DNA of 64,000 bases from Collibacillus ludicampi (GCF_023705585.1 NZ_BOQE01000001.1:2574710-2638709); one strand, 5' to 3'. Shown: positions 45,635 to 54,958, counted from the first letter of the stretch. The notes: generated from the letters alone by a model not told the origin. Numbers and translations: made by a program.

Positions 45635-45796
45635 ATGCGGCGCGCGAACCGGAGGCGCAGAAGACTGGAGCGCGGCGTGGTAGTCATCTTGGATGTTCGG
45701 ACGGAACGGAAGGCTGAGGAAATCCATAGGCCCGGGAAGCTCGTGGCTGTCGCGGAGTGGAGAAAGGAGATGGGGGTAAGAAATGAATCTCTATGA
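45635..45796 (+). CDS. Arg-rich micro-protein (53 residues)
   Basis: Begins with a run of Arg (9 of the first 13 residues are Arg or Asn) followed by a beta-like stretch RGVVVILDVRTERKAEE. The ribosome site is distant (AGAGG, 13 bases). Overlaps the next gene by 14 bases. Could be a nucleic-acid-binding peptide. Confidence 0.42.
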   Translation: MRRANRRRRRLERGVVVILDVRTERKAEEIHRPGKLVAVAEWRKEMGVRNESL

Positions 45797-46295
45797 TTTC
45801 TACATCACGCCTGATGAATATGAACAAGCGGCTAAGAATGGCATTCGTCCAGCACTTCTGGAAGTACGCATCCGATCACTTGGATGGCCAAAATCCAAAG
45901 CAATCAACACTCCACCACACAAGAAAAAGCGATTAAGTAGCAACTGGATCAAGCTAGCAGAGCAAAACGGCATCTGCTACAGCACTTTCAAACATCGCGT
46001 AAATCAACTTGGGTGGGATCCAGAACGAGCAGCCACGCAGCCTCTCCAAGATCGGAGAGCACAAGCGAAATACGCATACGAACGAAGCAGAAAATATCCT
46101 GCGCAATACTTGGAACTAGCTAGACAAAATGGAATCAATGAAAGGACGTTCCACCGACGGATAAAGTCAGGATGGGATATCGAGAAAGCAGCAACACGAC
46201 CGCCGATGACCGGCAGAGAATGCGGACTACTAACAAAAGAAAAAAGAGAAAAAGAACTTCAGTTCATTTTCCAGAGTAAGAAATTCAAAAGGTGA
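45783..46295 (+). CDS. Phage protein with three repeated helix-turn-helix-like units
   Basis: 170 residues made of three copies of a ~35-residue unit at about 11-45, 57-90 and 105-137. The shared pattern is A-x-x-N-G-I, F-x-x-R, then GW-(D)-x-E-K/R-A-A-T. The pattern looks like a repeated homeodomain-like DNA-binding unit. GGAGATGGGGG precedes the ATG. Function not known. Confidence 0.65.
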   Translation: MNLYDFYITPDEYEQAAKNGIRPALLEVRIRSLGWPKSKAINTPPHKKKRLSSNWIKLAEQNGICYSTFKHRVNQLGWDPERAATQPLQDRRAQAKYAYERSRKYPAQYLELARQNGINERTFHRRIKSGWDIEKAATRPPMTGRECGLLTKEKREKELQFIFQSKKFKR

Positions 46296-46300
46296 CTTTG

Positions 46301-46420
46301 ATGAATGACATTTATGTCGTCATGGCCGCGAAACGTACATTCTCGCTGTCGGGGACGAGCGGATTTGGAAAGCGGATCGCGGGGAGGTGCGGAAATGTGG
46401 ATGCTCAGAGTAGAGTTTGA
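46301..46420 (+). CDS. Micro-ORF, possibly frameshifted (39 residues)
   Basis: AAAAGGTGA precedes ATG 46301 and the first part (NDIYVVMAAKRTFS) reads well. In another frame the next bases read as LAVGDERIWKADRG, which also looks coding, so one gene may have been split by a frameshift. Confidence 0.35.
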   Translation: MNDIYVVMAAKRTFSLSGTSGFGKRIAGRCGNVDAQSRV

Positions 46421-46559
46421 TCATTATCCGAAACCGAAGTTTGCACGTAGCAAGTATTCAAACCCCTTCTTCTCAGTACCAAAATTCATCCTGTATTGGA
46501 ATCCTTATCCCTACTCTTGGATGTGGTCATATGGCAAGAAAGAAAAAACAATTAGCTGA
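46395..46559 (+). CDS. Unknown aromatic-rich small phage protein (54 residues)
   Basis: ATG 46395 after GGGGAGGTGCGG. Rich in Tyr, Trp, Phe and Pro (YWNPYPYSWMWSYGKKEK). No family recognised. Confidence 0.52.
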   Translation: MWMLRVEFDHYPKPKFARSKYSNPFFSVPKFILYWNPYPYSWMWSYGKKEKTIS

Positions 46560-46600
46560 AGTGTGGATACATGAATTTCTGACGAAAGGAGGGCGCTTTC

Positions 46601-47974
46601 TTGGGGACATACGAATCTTTCATTCAAAACAAACGAGCTGTCATGCCGCCATCCGGTTTCCATGTCGATCGGGACAAGCTTCACTCCAGTCTATTTGACT
46701 TCCAGCGTGATCTGGTCCGCTGGGCGCTACTGCGAGGGCGTGCGGCAATCTTCGCTGGTACAGGACTCGGAAAAACACGCATGCAGATAGAATGGGCGAT
46801 GAACGTCCATCGGATCACTGGCGGTGACGTCCTTCTTCTTGCACCGCTGGCTGTCGCTTCTCAAACAATCCGCGAAGGCGCGGAGTTAGGATACGAGATC
46901 CACATGTGTCGGAGTCAAGACGACGTGAAGCCAGGGCTGAATATTACAAATTACGAGATGCTACATCATTTCGAACCGGTATTATTTGAGGGTGTTGTCC
47001 TGGATGAGTCGTCGATCCTCAAGTCGTTCACCGGTAAGATACGGACAGAGCTGATTGAATCCTTTGCTTTCACTCCGTACCGGCTTGCCTGCACAGCGAC
47101 GCCGGCGCCAAACGACTTCATGGAGATTGGAAATCATGCGGAGTTCCTGGGCGTCATGAGCCGGACGGAAATGCTCTCCATGTTCTTTGTCCATGACGGC
47201 GGGGAGACGCAGAAATGGCGACTAAAGGGGCACGCAGAGGATGCATTCTGGCGGTGGGTGGCCTCCTGGGGCGTGGTATTGGAGAAACCATCTGATCTTG
47301 GATACCCGGATGACGGATACATCCTGCCACCGCTGAACATATACGACCATGTGATTGAAGTTGAGGGAGAGCCGGCGAAAACGCTATCACAGAGGCAGCG
47401 GGCCCGCAAGGAAACAGTAGCAGAGCGGGTGGCGGCCTGCGCGGAAATCGTCAATGCGACGGACAAGCCTTTCCTCGTCTGGTGCGATTTGAATGTCGAA
47501 TCAGAGATGCTCGCGGCCGCCATCCCCGACGCGGTCGAGGTGAAGGGATCGGACAAGCCATCTCACAAGGAGAAGGCAATGCTTGACTTCGCAGCTGGCA
47601 AGATCCGTGTTCTGGTCACCAAACCCTCGATCGCCGGGTTCGGGATGAACTGGCAACACTGTGCTGACATGGCTTTTGTCGGATTGTCTGACAGCTTCGA
47701 ACAGGTATTTCAGGCAATTCGGCGATGTTACCGATTCGGCCAAAGACAGCCCGTGAACGTGCATATGATCACGTCTAGCCGGGAGGGCGTCGTGGCCGAA
47801 AACATCAAGCGAAAAGAAGACGATTTTCGGAAGATGGTGTCTGAAATGATCAAATACACCAAGGACATCACATCCGAATCGATCCGATCGACAGAACGAG
47901 AAGTTGCTGAATACGTTCCCAAGCAACCGATCATTATCCCTTCGTGGTTAAGGAGTGAAAGGTTTGCAAGCTGA
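46601..47974 (+). CDS. SNF2/DEAD-type phage helicase (first)
   Basis: 457 residues. Helicase motif I GTGLGKT near 50, motif II DESS (variant of DEAH) near 135, motif III TATPAPND, motif V/VI region ending in QAIRRCYRFGQRQPVN. TTG start after AAAGGAGGG. Likely remodels DNA-protein complexes in replication or recombination. A second, different SNF2 protein lies at 53.0 kb. Confidence 0.88.
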   Translation: MGTYESFIQNKRAVMPPSGFHVDRDKLHSSLFDFQRDLVRWALLRGRAAIFAGTGLGKTRMQIEWAMNVHRITGGDVLLLAPLAVASQTIREGAELGYEIHMCRSQDDVKPGLNITNYEMLHHFEPVLFEGVVLDESSILKSFTGKIRTELIESFAFTPYRLACTATPAPNDFMEIGNHAEFLGVMSRTEMLSMFFVHDGGETQKWRLKGHAEDAFWRWVASWGVVLEKPSDLGYPDDGYILPPLNIYDHVIEVEGEPAKTLSQRQRARKETVAERVAACAEIVNATDKPFLVWCDLNVESEMLAAAIPDAVEVKGSDKPSHKEKAMLDFAAGKIRVLVTKPSIAGFGMNWQHCADMAFVGLSDSFEQVFQAIRRCYRFGQRQPVNVHMITSSREGVVAENIKRKEDDFRKMVSEMIKYTKDITSESIRSTEREVAEYVPKQPIIIPSWLRSERFAS

Positions 47975-48587
47975 TAAAAACAACAGCAGAAAAGGCGGAT
48001 ATATTGAGACGTTGACTGGAATTAAGTTCTATCCGCTCGATCCTCGGCCAGATGATTTTTCTCTGGAAGATATATGCCATGCAGTAAGTAGAGAGCAGCG
48101 CTTTGGTAATCATACCGAAGCACGTTATAGCGTAGGCCAGCACCTGCTCATGTGCGCAAAGTTCGCCAAGGATATGGGATTTAGCCCTTACGTTCAGTTT
48201 TTATGTGCTACTCATGATCTCCCCGAGGCATACGTGCGTGATTTACCCAGGCCGATTAAACAGTCATTCAGCAAGTACCAAAACATGGAAAAACGCATAC
48301 TCCGTGTTCTGTGGCATGAGTATTTCGGAATTCGCAAACCTACGAAAGAGGAGATCAGTCAATTAAAGTTCTGCGACAATTCGGTGTTGATGTCTGAGGC
48401 ATTCGAGCTGGGGATCAACAAAACAGATTGGGTAAATGTCTCTGAAATAGTAGGCGGATACGTCGATCACTCTGAACCGACAGACCAAGAGGTTAGAGAT
48501 TCACTGAAAATATTAATTATGAAATTACTTGAGCAGTTAAAGGGCGGTGGATCGCATGCAAGTAAACACGATCGACCAAGTCATTGA
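47964..48587 (+). CDS. HD-domain phosphohydrolase (YfbR-like 5'-nucleotidase)
   Basis: 207 residues. HD metal site H...HD...D appears as YSVGQHLLMCAK, LCATHDLPEAYVRDLPRPIK. This fits 5'-deoxynucleotidases (YfbR type), which would adjust nucleotide pools. TTG 47964 after AAGGAG suits better than GTG 47955. Confidence 0.82.
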   Translation: MQADKNNSRKGGYIETLTGIKFYPLDPRPDDFSLEDICHAVSREQRFGNHTEARYSVGQHLLMCAKFAKDMGFSPYVQFLCATHDLPEAYVRDLPRPIKQSFSKYQNMEKRILRVLWHEYFGIRKPTKEEISQLKFCDNSVLMSEAFELGINKTDWVNVSEIVGGYVDHSEPTDQEVRDSLKILIMKLLEQLKGGGSHASKHDRPSH

Positions 48588-49536
48588 ACAGGATTTCGCG
48601 ATATACAACGGTGACTGCGTGGAGATCACACGCGGTCTACCGGACAATAGCATTCATTACAGCATCTTTTCTCCACCGTTCGCTTCGCTTTATACCTACA
48701 GCAATAGCGACCGAGACATGGGGAACTGCCGGAATGACGAGGAGTTTTTCGAGCATTTTCGCTTCTTGGTTCGCGAACTGTACAGGGTGATGATCCCGGG
48801 GCGGTTGGTCAGCTTCCATTGCATGAATTTACCAACATCGAAAGCCCATCACGGTTACATCGGAATCCGGGACTTTAGAGGCGATTTAATCCGCGCGTTC
48901 GAGGCAGAGGGATTCATCTACCATAGCGAGGTTTGCATCTGGAAGGATCCGGTCGTCGCTCAGCAACGGACCAAAGCACTCGGTCTGCTCCATAAACAAG
49001 TTGTCAAGGACAGCGCGATGAGTCGACAGGGCATTCCGGATTATCTTGTCACCATGCGTAAACCTGGCATCAATCCGGAGCCGATTTCGGGGGAGTTCGA
49101 GGAGTTTATAGGCGAAGGACTAGACGTAAGCCGAGAGGCGTATGAAAGGCACGCGGCCGAGGTCCGGGCTGCCGGAAAGGAGCCATGGCCGTTTGAAATG
49201 TGGCGCTCCGTTTTCATCTGGCAGAAATATGCGTCGCCCGTTTGGATGGACATTAACTCAAACAACACGCTCCAGTACCGATCCGCGCGTGATGAGAAGG
49301 ATGAAAAACATATCTGCCCGCTGCAGCTCGACGTGATCGCTCGCGGCGTGGAACTCTGGAGCAATCCAGGTGATGTCGTATTCTCGCCATTTGCCGGCAT
49401 TGGTTCAGAAGGTTACCAGGCAATTAAAATGGGGCGCCGGTTTATAGGGATCGAGCTCAAGGAGAGCTATTACCGGATCGCTGTGAACAACCTTCGGATG
49501 GCGGTGGATGAAGCATTTGAAGAGCTACTGGGGTGA
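48556..49536 (+). CDS. Phage DNA methyltransferase (beta class, SPPF)
   Basis: 326 residues. Motif IV is SPPF near 42 and the SAM motif FAGIGSEGYQAIKMGRRFIG is at the C-terminus, the beta-class order. SPPF/SPPY is seen in N4-cytosine and some N6-adenine enzymes. No restriction enzyme is adjacent, so a solitary phage methylase that guards against host restriction is likely. ATG 48556 follows AGGGCGGTG. Confidence 0.88.
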   Translation: MQVNTIDQVIEQDFAIYNGDCVEITRGLPDNSIHYSIFSPPFASLYTYSNSDRDMGNCRNDEEFFEHFRFLVRELYRVMIPGRLVSFHCMNLPTSKAHHGYIGIRDFRGDLIRAFEAEGFIYHSEVCIWKDPVVAQQRTKALGLLHKQVVKDSAMSRQGIPDYLVTMRKPGINPEPISGEFEEFIGEGLDVSREAYERHAAEVRAAGKEPWPFEMWRSVFIWQKYASPVWMDINSNNTLQYRSARDEKDEKHICPLQLDVIARGVELWSNPGDVVFSPFAGIGSEGYQAIKMGRRFIGIELKESYYRIAVNNLRMAVDEAFEELLG

Positions 49537-49547
49537 GGTGGACAGAC

Positions 49548-49775
49548 GTGAAATTTAGAAAGTGTCGCAGTGGGTGGCATCCTCCTGTTTATAGAGGAAA
49601 AAAGCACGGTATTTTGATCACCGTCGATAGGTCAGAGCATGGCTGGTACTTTTATGGCGGCGGTCATAATTCACTACGTAGCGGAATTGGATCTTTTCCA
49701 ACTAAGGAGCAAGCTTTCGAAGCAGCAGAAAAATGGTGCGATATGAAAGCTAAAAACCGACACAAAACTGATTGA
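49548..49775 (+). CDS. Unknown phage protein (75 residues)
   Basis: GTG 49548 after GGGTGAGGTGG. Trp/Gly/His-rich N-terminal half (CRSGWHPPVYRG, GWYFYGGGH) and a C-terminal helix ending in basic residues. No family recognised. Confidence 0.55.
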   Translation: MKFRKCRSGWHPPVYRGKKHGILITVDRSEHGWYFYGGGHNSLRSGIGSFPTKEQAFEAAEKWCDMKAKNRHKTD

Positions 49776-49797
49776 CATGGAACGGGGAGGCGAAACC

Positions 49798-50067
49798 ATG
49801 GATTACGAGACACTCGGTCGAGAAATTGGCGCTCTGGTCAACGAGAAAAACGCTGCCTATGGCGATTCCTTCGCCAAGTGCGGAGAGTTTCTCAAGCTGT
49901 TATACCCGGACGGGATCCAGCCAGAGCAGTACACGGATGCGCTATGCTTAGTCCGCATTTTTGATAAGCAAATGCGGATCGCAACGAATAAGGGTGCTTT
50001 CAGTGAGTCTCCTTACCGGGATATCGTTGGATACGGACTGCTGGGAGTGGCAAAGGACGAGGCATGA
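49798..50067 (+). CDS. Nmad1/DUF1599-type small protein
   Basis: 89 residues. NEKNAAYGDSFAKCGEFLK and LVRIFDKQMRIAT resemble the nucleotide-modification-associated domain 1, often found near phage replication genes. GGGGAGGCG precedes ATG 49798. Confidence 0.65.
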   Translation: MDYETLGREIGALVNEKNAAYGDSFAKCGEFLKLLYPDGIQPEQYTDALCLVRIFDKQMRIATNKGAFSESPYRDIVGYGLLGVAKDEA

Positions 50068-50080
50068 AGGAAGTGGCGAT

Positions 50081-52435
50081 ATGCACTACATTGAGCTCGA
50101 CATTAGTTTCGGCAAACACCGCGCCGACACCAACTGGAAACCAGAATACTTAACATGGGAGGAGTTTGTCGACAGACTCCGGAAAGTACGCCGCACGTCC
50201 GAGACTATGGCTGAATACGACCGCATGAGCAACAACGCCCGCGGCAAGATCAAAGACGGGCCCGCTTTCGTAGGCGGGCTTGTCCGGGGCGGCCGGCGCA
50301 AGAAAGAGAACATCGACACGCGCAGCCTGATCACGCTGGACGCCGACCATGCTGATGACGACTTTCTATTCGCTACAGAACTCGTCCTCGGTGGCTGCGC
50401 ATACGTCGTGTACTCCACGCATAGCCATCGGCCACATAAGCCGAAGTACCGCCTTATTGCACCGGCAAGTCGGACGATGAGCCCGGATGAATACGCCGCT
50501 GTAAGTCGAAAAATAGCGGAACAGATCGGCATGCATTACTTCGACAAAACGACGTTTGACGTCCATCGGCTTATGTATCTACCCAGCTGCAGTAAAGATG
50601 CGGATCCGGTCCTGGAAGTTTACGAAGGTGATCCTGTGGACGTTGATGCGGTACTGGCGGAGTACGAGGATTGGCGGGATCCGCTGCAATGGCCACGGCA
50701 TCCAAATGATAAGGTACAACGGCAGCCGGCAAAACGCATGGAAGACCCGCGGTCAAAGGAAGGATTGGTCGGCGTGTTTTGTCGTTGCTACACGATCAGT
50801 GAAGCGATAGCGACGTTTCTACCGGACGTCTATGAGTCGGTAGCCGACAGCCTGACGCGATATACCTATGTCGGCGCCACGGGACACGGTGGACTTGTAG
50901 TTTATGACGACGACACGTTCGCTTACTCGCACCATGAGAGCGATCCGATCAGCGGCAGAGAAGTCAACGCTTTTGACTTGGTTCGGATACACAAATTTGG
51001 GAAGCTGGATGACAGAGCCAGCGAGAAAACAAATATCACCAAGCTGCCAAGCTATACGGCCATGCTGGCATTTGCGGCACAGGACCCGAAGGTAAAGCGG
51101 CTGATCATGATCGAAAGACAAAAAGAATTCGAGGAAATGTACGGAGAGGGCGGCGATTTAGAGGACGATGAAGATGACGCGTGGATGGAGAAGTTGGAAC
51201 GCCACCATAAAACTGGAGAGATCCTGTCAACACCAAGCAATATTGAAATCCTGCTCTCTCATGGGGAATGGAAAGGTGTTTTAGCATATGACGCATTTGG
51301 TAACACGGAGGTAATTAGAAAAGATTTGCCATGGAGAAAACGAGAACGTAGGGATGTGGATTATGAGCCATGGTTAGCCGAAGATGACCGCAGACTACGG
51401 CACTGGTTGGGAAAAAAATATAAAATCCGCGGGGCAAACGTGATCATTGATGCATTTACGGAGGTAACCCGCAAAAATCGTTTCCATCCGATCAAGGAAT
51501 ACCTTGAATCTCAATTTTGGGACGGTGTTCCGCGTTTGGAGCGGTTGTTTATCGATTATCTGGGGGCGGAAGACAATCACTATGTCCGACAAGTCACACG
51601 AAAAATGTTGGTCGCCGCCGTCAAACGACTTTACGAGCCAGGTTGCAAATTTGACCAAATGCTAGTTCTCATCGGACCACAAGGAGCAGGAAAAAGTAGT
51701 TTGCTTGCCAAGCTTGGCCGGAAGTGGTTTTCGGACTCTTTACGGACATTCGAAAACAAGGAAGCAGGTGAACACCTGCAGTCTGGCTGGATCTTCGAAA
51801 TCGGGGAGCTTTCTGCTATGAAAAAGTCCGAGGTCGAAGAAGTGAAGGCGTTTTTGTCCAAAACGGAGGATCGGTATCGTGTGGCTTATGACAGGCAGGT
51901 TTCCGAATTCCCAAGGAAATGCGTCTTTTTCGGAACGACGAATACCCGAGATTTTCTCAGGGACTCCACAGGAAACAGACGGTTTTGGCCGGTTGACGTT
52001 CATCCGGAAAAAGCCAAGTACAACCATTGGACTCATCTGACTGATGAGCTTGTAGGGCAAATATGGGCTGAAGCGCTGCACTTATACAAGGCGGGCGAAC
52101 CCTTAGAACTGGATGAGGAAGCAAATACGGAGGCGATACGACAGCAAGCCCTTCACATGGAGACAGATCCACGAGAAGGCATCATTCAGGAATGGCTCGA
52201 AACGCCCATAAAAGACGAATGGGGAGAAAACAATGGGGAAGAAGTTTACCGAACGCGTGTGTGTGCAGCGCAAATTTGGGTGGAGTGCTTAGGCAACAAA
52301 AAAGGATCTATGCGACCTTGGGAAGCAAAGGAGATTTGCGACATTTTGCGACGCATCCCGGGGTGGGAAGAGAGAAAAGGTAAAGCGAGAGTCGGGGAAT
52401 ACGGTGTTCAAAGAGTGTTTGAAAGAGTGCAATAA
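50081..52435 (+). CDS. Phage primase-helicase with VapE-type ATPase domain
   Basis: 784 residues. The N-terminal third has primase-polymerase-like traits (ITLDADHADD, STHSHRPHKPKYRLIAP). The C-terminal half is the virulence-associated-E helicase domain with Walker A GPQGAGKSS near 532, ELSAMKKSEVEEVKAFLS, and FGTTNTRDFLRDSTGNRRFW. This is the replicative primase-helicase of many Bacillales phages. ATG 50081 follows AAGGAAGTG. A cluster of repeats lies directly after it. Confidence 0.9.
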   Translation: MHYIELDISFGKHRADTNWKPEYLTWEEFVDRLRKVRRTSETMAEYDRMSNNARGKIKDGPAFVGGLVRGGRRKKENIDTRSLITLDADHADDDFLFATELVLGGCAYVVYSTHSHRPHKPKYRLIAPASRTMSPDEYAAVSRKIAEQIGMHYFDKTTFDVHRLMYLPSCSKDADPVLEVYEGDPVDVDAVLAEYEDWRDPLQWPRHPNDKVQRQPAKRMEDPRSKEGLVGVFCRCYTISEAIATFLPDVYESVADSLTRYTYVGATGHGGLVVYDDDTFAYSHHESDPISGREVNAFDLVRIHKFGKLDDRASEKTNITKLPSYTAMLAFAAQDPKVKRLIMIERQKEFEEMYGEGGDLEDDEDDAWMEKLERHHKTGEILSTPSNIEILLSHGEWKGVLAYDAFGNTEVIRKDLPWRKRERRDVDYEPWLAEDDRRLRHWLGKKYKIRGANVIIDAFTEVTRKNRFHPIKEYLESQFWDGVPRLERLFIDYLGAEDNHYVRQVTRKMLVAAVKRLYEPGCKFDQMLVLIGPQGAGKSSLLAKLGRKWFSDSLRTFENKEAGEHLQSGWIFEIGELSAMKKSEVEEVKAFLSKTEDRYRVAYDRQVSEFPRKCVFFGTTNTRDFLRDSTGNRRFWPVDVHPEKAKYNHWTHLTDELVGQIWAEALHLYKAGEPLELDEEANTEAIRQQALHMETDPREGIIQEWLETPIKDEWGENNGEEVYRTRVCAAQIWVECLGNKKGSMRPWEAKEICDILRRIPGWEERKGKARVGEYGVQRVFERVQ

Positions 52436-52436
52436 G

Positions 52437-52586
52437 ATGTTGCCTGAAGATGTTTCCTTAGTTGATTTTGTACGGCAACATACGGAAACATCGGCAACAC
52501 GAATAGTTGCCACAGTTGCCGAGGTGTTGCCGAAAAACATACCGGTACGGCAACACCAAGAACCTGCACCACAATTGCGTTTCTAG
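52437..52586 (+). CDS. Doubtful 49-residue ORF within iteron cluster
   Basis: Begins one base after the primase stop but has no ribosome site. Its length is filled by GTTGCC/GGCAAC repeats, so the open frame may only reflect the repeat array. Confidence 0.25.
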   Translation: MLPEDVSLVDFVRQHTETSATRIVATVAEVLPKNIPVRQHQEPAPQLRF

Positions 52587-52720
52587 CTATATGTTGCCGT
52601 TGTTTCCTTAATCTTAATAGAAATAATAGATGTTTAAATAGCAATGCGAATCAAATAGTAAATCCTATGCTAAACGCATTTTGAGCGCATATACGCGCGC
52701 GTAGGAGAACGTAGGCAACA
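52438..52720. other. Candidate phage replication origin (iteron-like array and AT-rich tract)
   Basis: Nine copies of TGTTGCC or AGTTGCC in both orientations within 283 bases: 52438, 52474, 52493, 52505, 52514, 52525, 52549, 52592 and 52714. A strongly AT-rich stretch (about 52600-52680) lies beside seven of them. Directly after the primase-helicase gene, a common place for a phage origin. Confidence 0.6.
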
Positions 52721-52739
52721 ACCTAAAAGGAGGTCAAAC

Positions 52740-53030
52740 ATGCGAGAATCATCCCTTGAACGCCGTCTAGTTCGGGAAGTCGAACGGATCGGCGGGCGGG
52801 CCCCGAAATGGGTGTCCCCGGGAAATCGTGGCGTGCCCGACCGAATCGTCATCCTCCCGGGTGGCAGGACCGTATACGTCGAGATGAAAGCACCGGGAAA
52901 ACCGCTGAGCTCATTGCAGGAGCGATGGTCAAAGATCCTGCGAGGCTTGGGGCACCGGGTCTACAAAATTGATTCACACGACGACATTGATAGATTCATA
53001 GCGGAGGTGAGCCAAGAGCGTGGAGTATAA
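52740..53030 (+). CDS. VRR-NUC domain nuclease
   Basis: 96 residues, a stand-alone VRR-NUC (PD-(D/E)xK fold): LERRLVREVERIGGRAPKW, NRGVPDRIVI and VYVEMKAPGK hold the D...ExK site. Acts on branched DNA. AAAGGAGGTC precedes the ATG. Overlaps the SNF2 gene by 11 bases, a pairing common in phages. Confidence 0.9.
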   Translation: MRESSLERRLVREVERIGGRAPKWVSPGNRGVPDRIVILPGGRTVYVEMKAPGKPLSSLQERWSKILRGLGHRVYKIDSHDDIDRFIAEVSQERGV

Positions 53031-54405
53031 ACCGCACAAGTACCAGGAATATGCTACACAGCGAATCTTGGACACGCCATATATAGCCCTGCTGCTTGAG
53101 ATGGGCTTGGGCAAAACGGTAAGCACACTAACTGCAATCGACTTGCTGCTGAATGACTACTTCGAGGCTAACCGAGTCTTGGTGATCGCGCCGCTTCGCG
53201 TGGCGGAAGACACCTGGCCGCGTGAAATCGAAAAATGGGACCATCTCCGACACCTTCGGATTTCGAAAGTGCTGGGGAGTGCGGCGCAACGACGTAAGGC
53301 GTTGAAAGCGGATGCCGACATTTACGTGATCAATCGGGAAAACGTCGAATGGCTCGTGAGCGAGTACGGCAGCAAATGGCCTTTTGACACCGTGGTAATT
53401 GACGAGCTATCCAGTTTCAAGAATCATCAATCCAAGCGGTTCCGGGCTCTCCGCCGCGTGCGGCCGATGATAAAACGGGTGATCGGACTGACTGGGACAC
53501 CTGCACCGAACGGTCTTATAGATCTTTGGCCTCAAATCTACTTGTTGGATCAGGGGGAGCGCCTGGGAAAAACGGTCACTGGATACCGAGATCGGTATTT
53601 CGTCCCTGCTGAACGTGACGGCCATATCGTCTACAAGTGGAAGCAGAAAAAAGAGGCCGAGCAGCGGATCTACGAAGCTATTTCCGACATTGCGGTGAGT
53701 ATGAAAGCCGAGGACTGGTTGGAGTTGCCACCAAGGGTGGATCGAACAGTCTCGGTTCGATTGTCCGATCAAGCGAGGGCGCTGTACAAGAAGCTGGAAC
53801 GAGATTTGTTGTTACCGTTCGCCGATGCGGACGTGGTCGCAAATACTGCCGCAGCCCTATCGAACAAGCTACTGCAGATGGCGTCAGGAGCGGTGTATGA
53901 CGAGGATCGCGGTGTCAAGTTGATTCACGACGCGAAGCTTGACGCGTTGGAGGACATCATTGAGGCGGCAAACGGTAAGCCTGTCATGGTATTTTACAAC
54001 TTCAAGCATAGCTTTGATCGGATCATGCAGCGCTTCCCGCAAGCCCGAACGCTTCGGAAGGGAAAGGACGGAAATGAGGATATTCGAGCCTGGAACAACG
54101 ATGAAATACCCATCCTGCTGCTGCATCCGAAATCCGCGGGGCATGGCCTAAACCTCCAAGAGTCTAGCTGTCAGACAGTTGTCTGGTTTGACCAGATCTG
54201 GAGCCTGGAAGAAGACCAGCAGGCAAATGCCAGGGTGCATCGTCAGGGTCAGACGCGACGAATCGTCGTGATGCGGCTAGTGGCTGAGGGTACGATCGAC
54301 GAAGATGCTGTAGCTGCACTGGAACGAAAAGCTACCGGGCAAGAGGCACTGATGCAAGCTGTGAAGGCGAGAATAGCAAGATTGAATGAGAATGGCGGTG
54401 AGTAG
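53020..54405 (+). CDS. SNF2-family phage helicase (second)
   Basis: 461 residues. Motif I MGLGKTVSTL near 28, motif II DELSS (DEAH-like), motif III LTGTPAPNG, motif V HGLNLQE, motif VI DQANARVHRQGQTR-like region. GTG 53020 after GGAGGTGAG. Probably works with the VRR-NUC nuclease on replication or packaging intermediates. Confidence 0.93.
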   Translation: MEYKPHKYQEYATQRILDTPYIALLLEMGLGKTVSTLTAIDLLLNDYFEANRVLVIAPLRVAEDTWPREIEKWDHLRHLRISKVLGSAAQRRKALKADADIYVINRENVEWLVSEYGSKWPFDTVVIDELSSFKNHQSKRFRALRRVRPMIKRVIGLTGTPAPNGLIDLWPQIYLLDQGERLGKTVTGYRDRYFVPAERDGHIVYKWKQKKEAEQRIYEAISDIAVSMKAEDWLELPPRVDRTVSVRLSDQARALYKKLERDLLLPFADADVVANTAAALSNKLLQMASGAVYDEDRGVKLIHDAKLDALEDIIEAANGKPVMVFYNFKHSFDRIMQRFPQARTLRKGKDGNEDIRAWNNDEIPILLLHPKSAGHGLNLQESSCQTVVWFDQIWSLEEDQQANARVHRQGQTRRIVVMRLVAEGTIDEDAVAALERKATGQEALMQAVKARIARLNENGGE

Positions 54406-54406
54406 A

Positions 54407-54940
54407 TTGAATCAAAAACTTCTGGAACAAGTTGCAAAAATATCAGCTGAAACAGCCGTTCAAGCGGCCATGGAATACCTTGAAAAAGAGAAGCAGAAGC
54501 AGCAGAAAGTGAAACGCGATTGGCGGCTTCGTAATACAAAATTACTGCTTAAAAACTATCGGTCTTTTGTAGCGCATAGCGCTGAGGTGAAAGAGGAGTT
54601 AACAGCGCTACAAAGAGCAGAAGCGTTGGAAGAGATATACACAGAAGATCTTGCGGTTGAGGCGATCAAACGAAGCAAGAAACGAACACTGGCAATGGTG
54701 CAATTTATGCAGCGAATGATGGGTGTATATAAGGCAATGTGTGAATCGTCCGGTCAGCCAGAAGATCTTCGACGTTATCATGTTATCCATGCAATGTACA
54801 TTTCTGATGAAAAATTAACGGCAGAACAATTAGCCGAATTTCACAAAATCGAAGTTAGAACGGTGTACAACGATATTAAAAATGCTTGCAAAACCTTGTC
54901 AGTACTGATTTTTGGTGTCGATGGTATTCGATTTGAGTAG
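54407..54940 (+). CDS. ArpU/RinA-like late-gene transcription regulator
   Basis: 177 residues, mostly helical. The C-terminal part (KLTAEQLAEFHKIEVRTVYN) is a helix-turn-helix like sigma region 4, as in ArpU/RinA proteins that turn on phage structural genes. Start TTG 54407 (GGCGGTGAG upstream) or ATG 54392. It directly precedes a candidate late promoter. Confidence 0.75.
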   Translation: MNQKLLEQVAKISAETAVQAAMEYLEKEKQKQQKVKRDWRLRNTKLLLKNYRSFVAHSAEVKEELTALQRAEALEEIYTEDLAVEAIKRSKKRTLAMVQFMQRMMGVYKAMCESSGQPEDLRRYHVIHAMYISDEKLTAEQLAEFHKIEVRTVYNDIKNACKTLSVLIFGVDGIRFE

Positions 54941-54958
54941 TTCAATTTCGTTTCAAAA

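Noticed and set aside
46531-46698. 55-codon ORF beginning MARKKK before the first SNF2 gene
   Set aside because: Weak ribosome site, and most of it overlaps the helicase gene in another frame.
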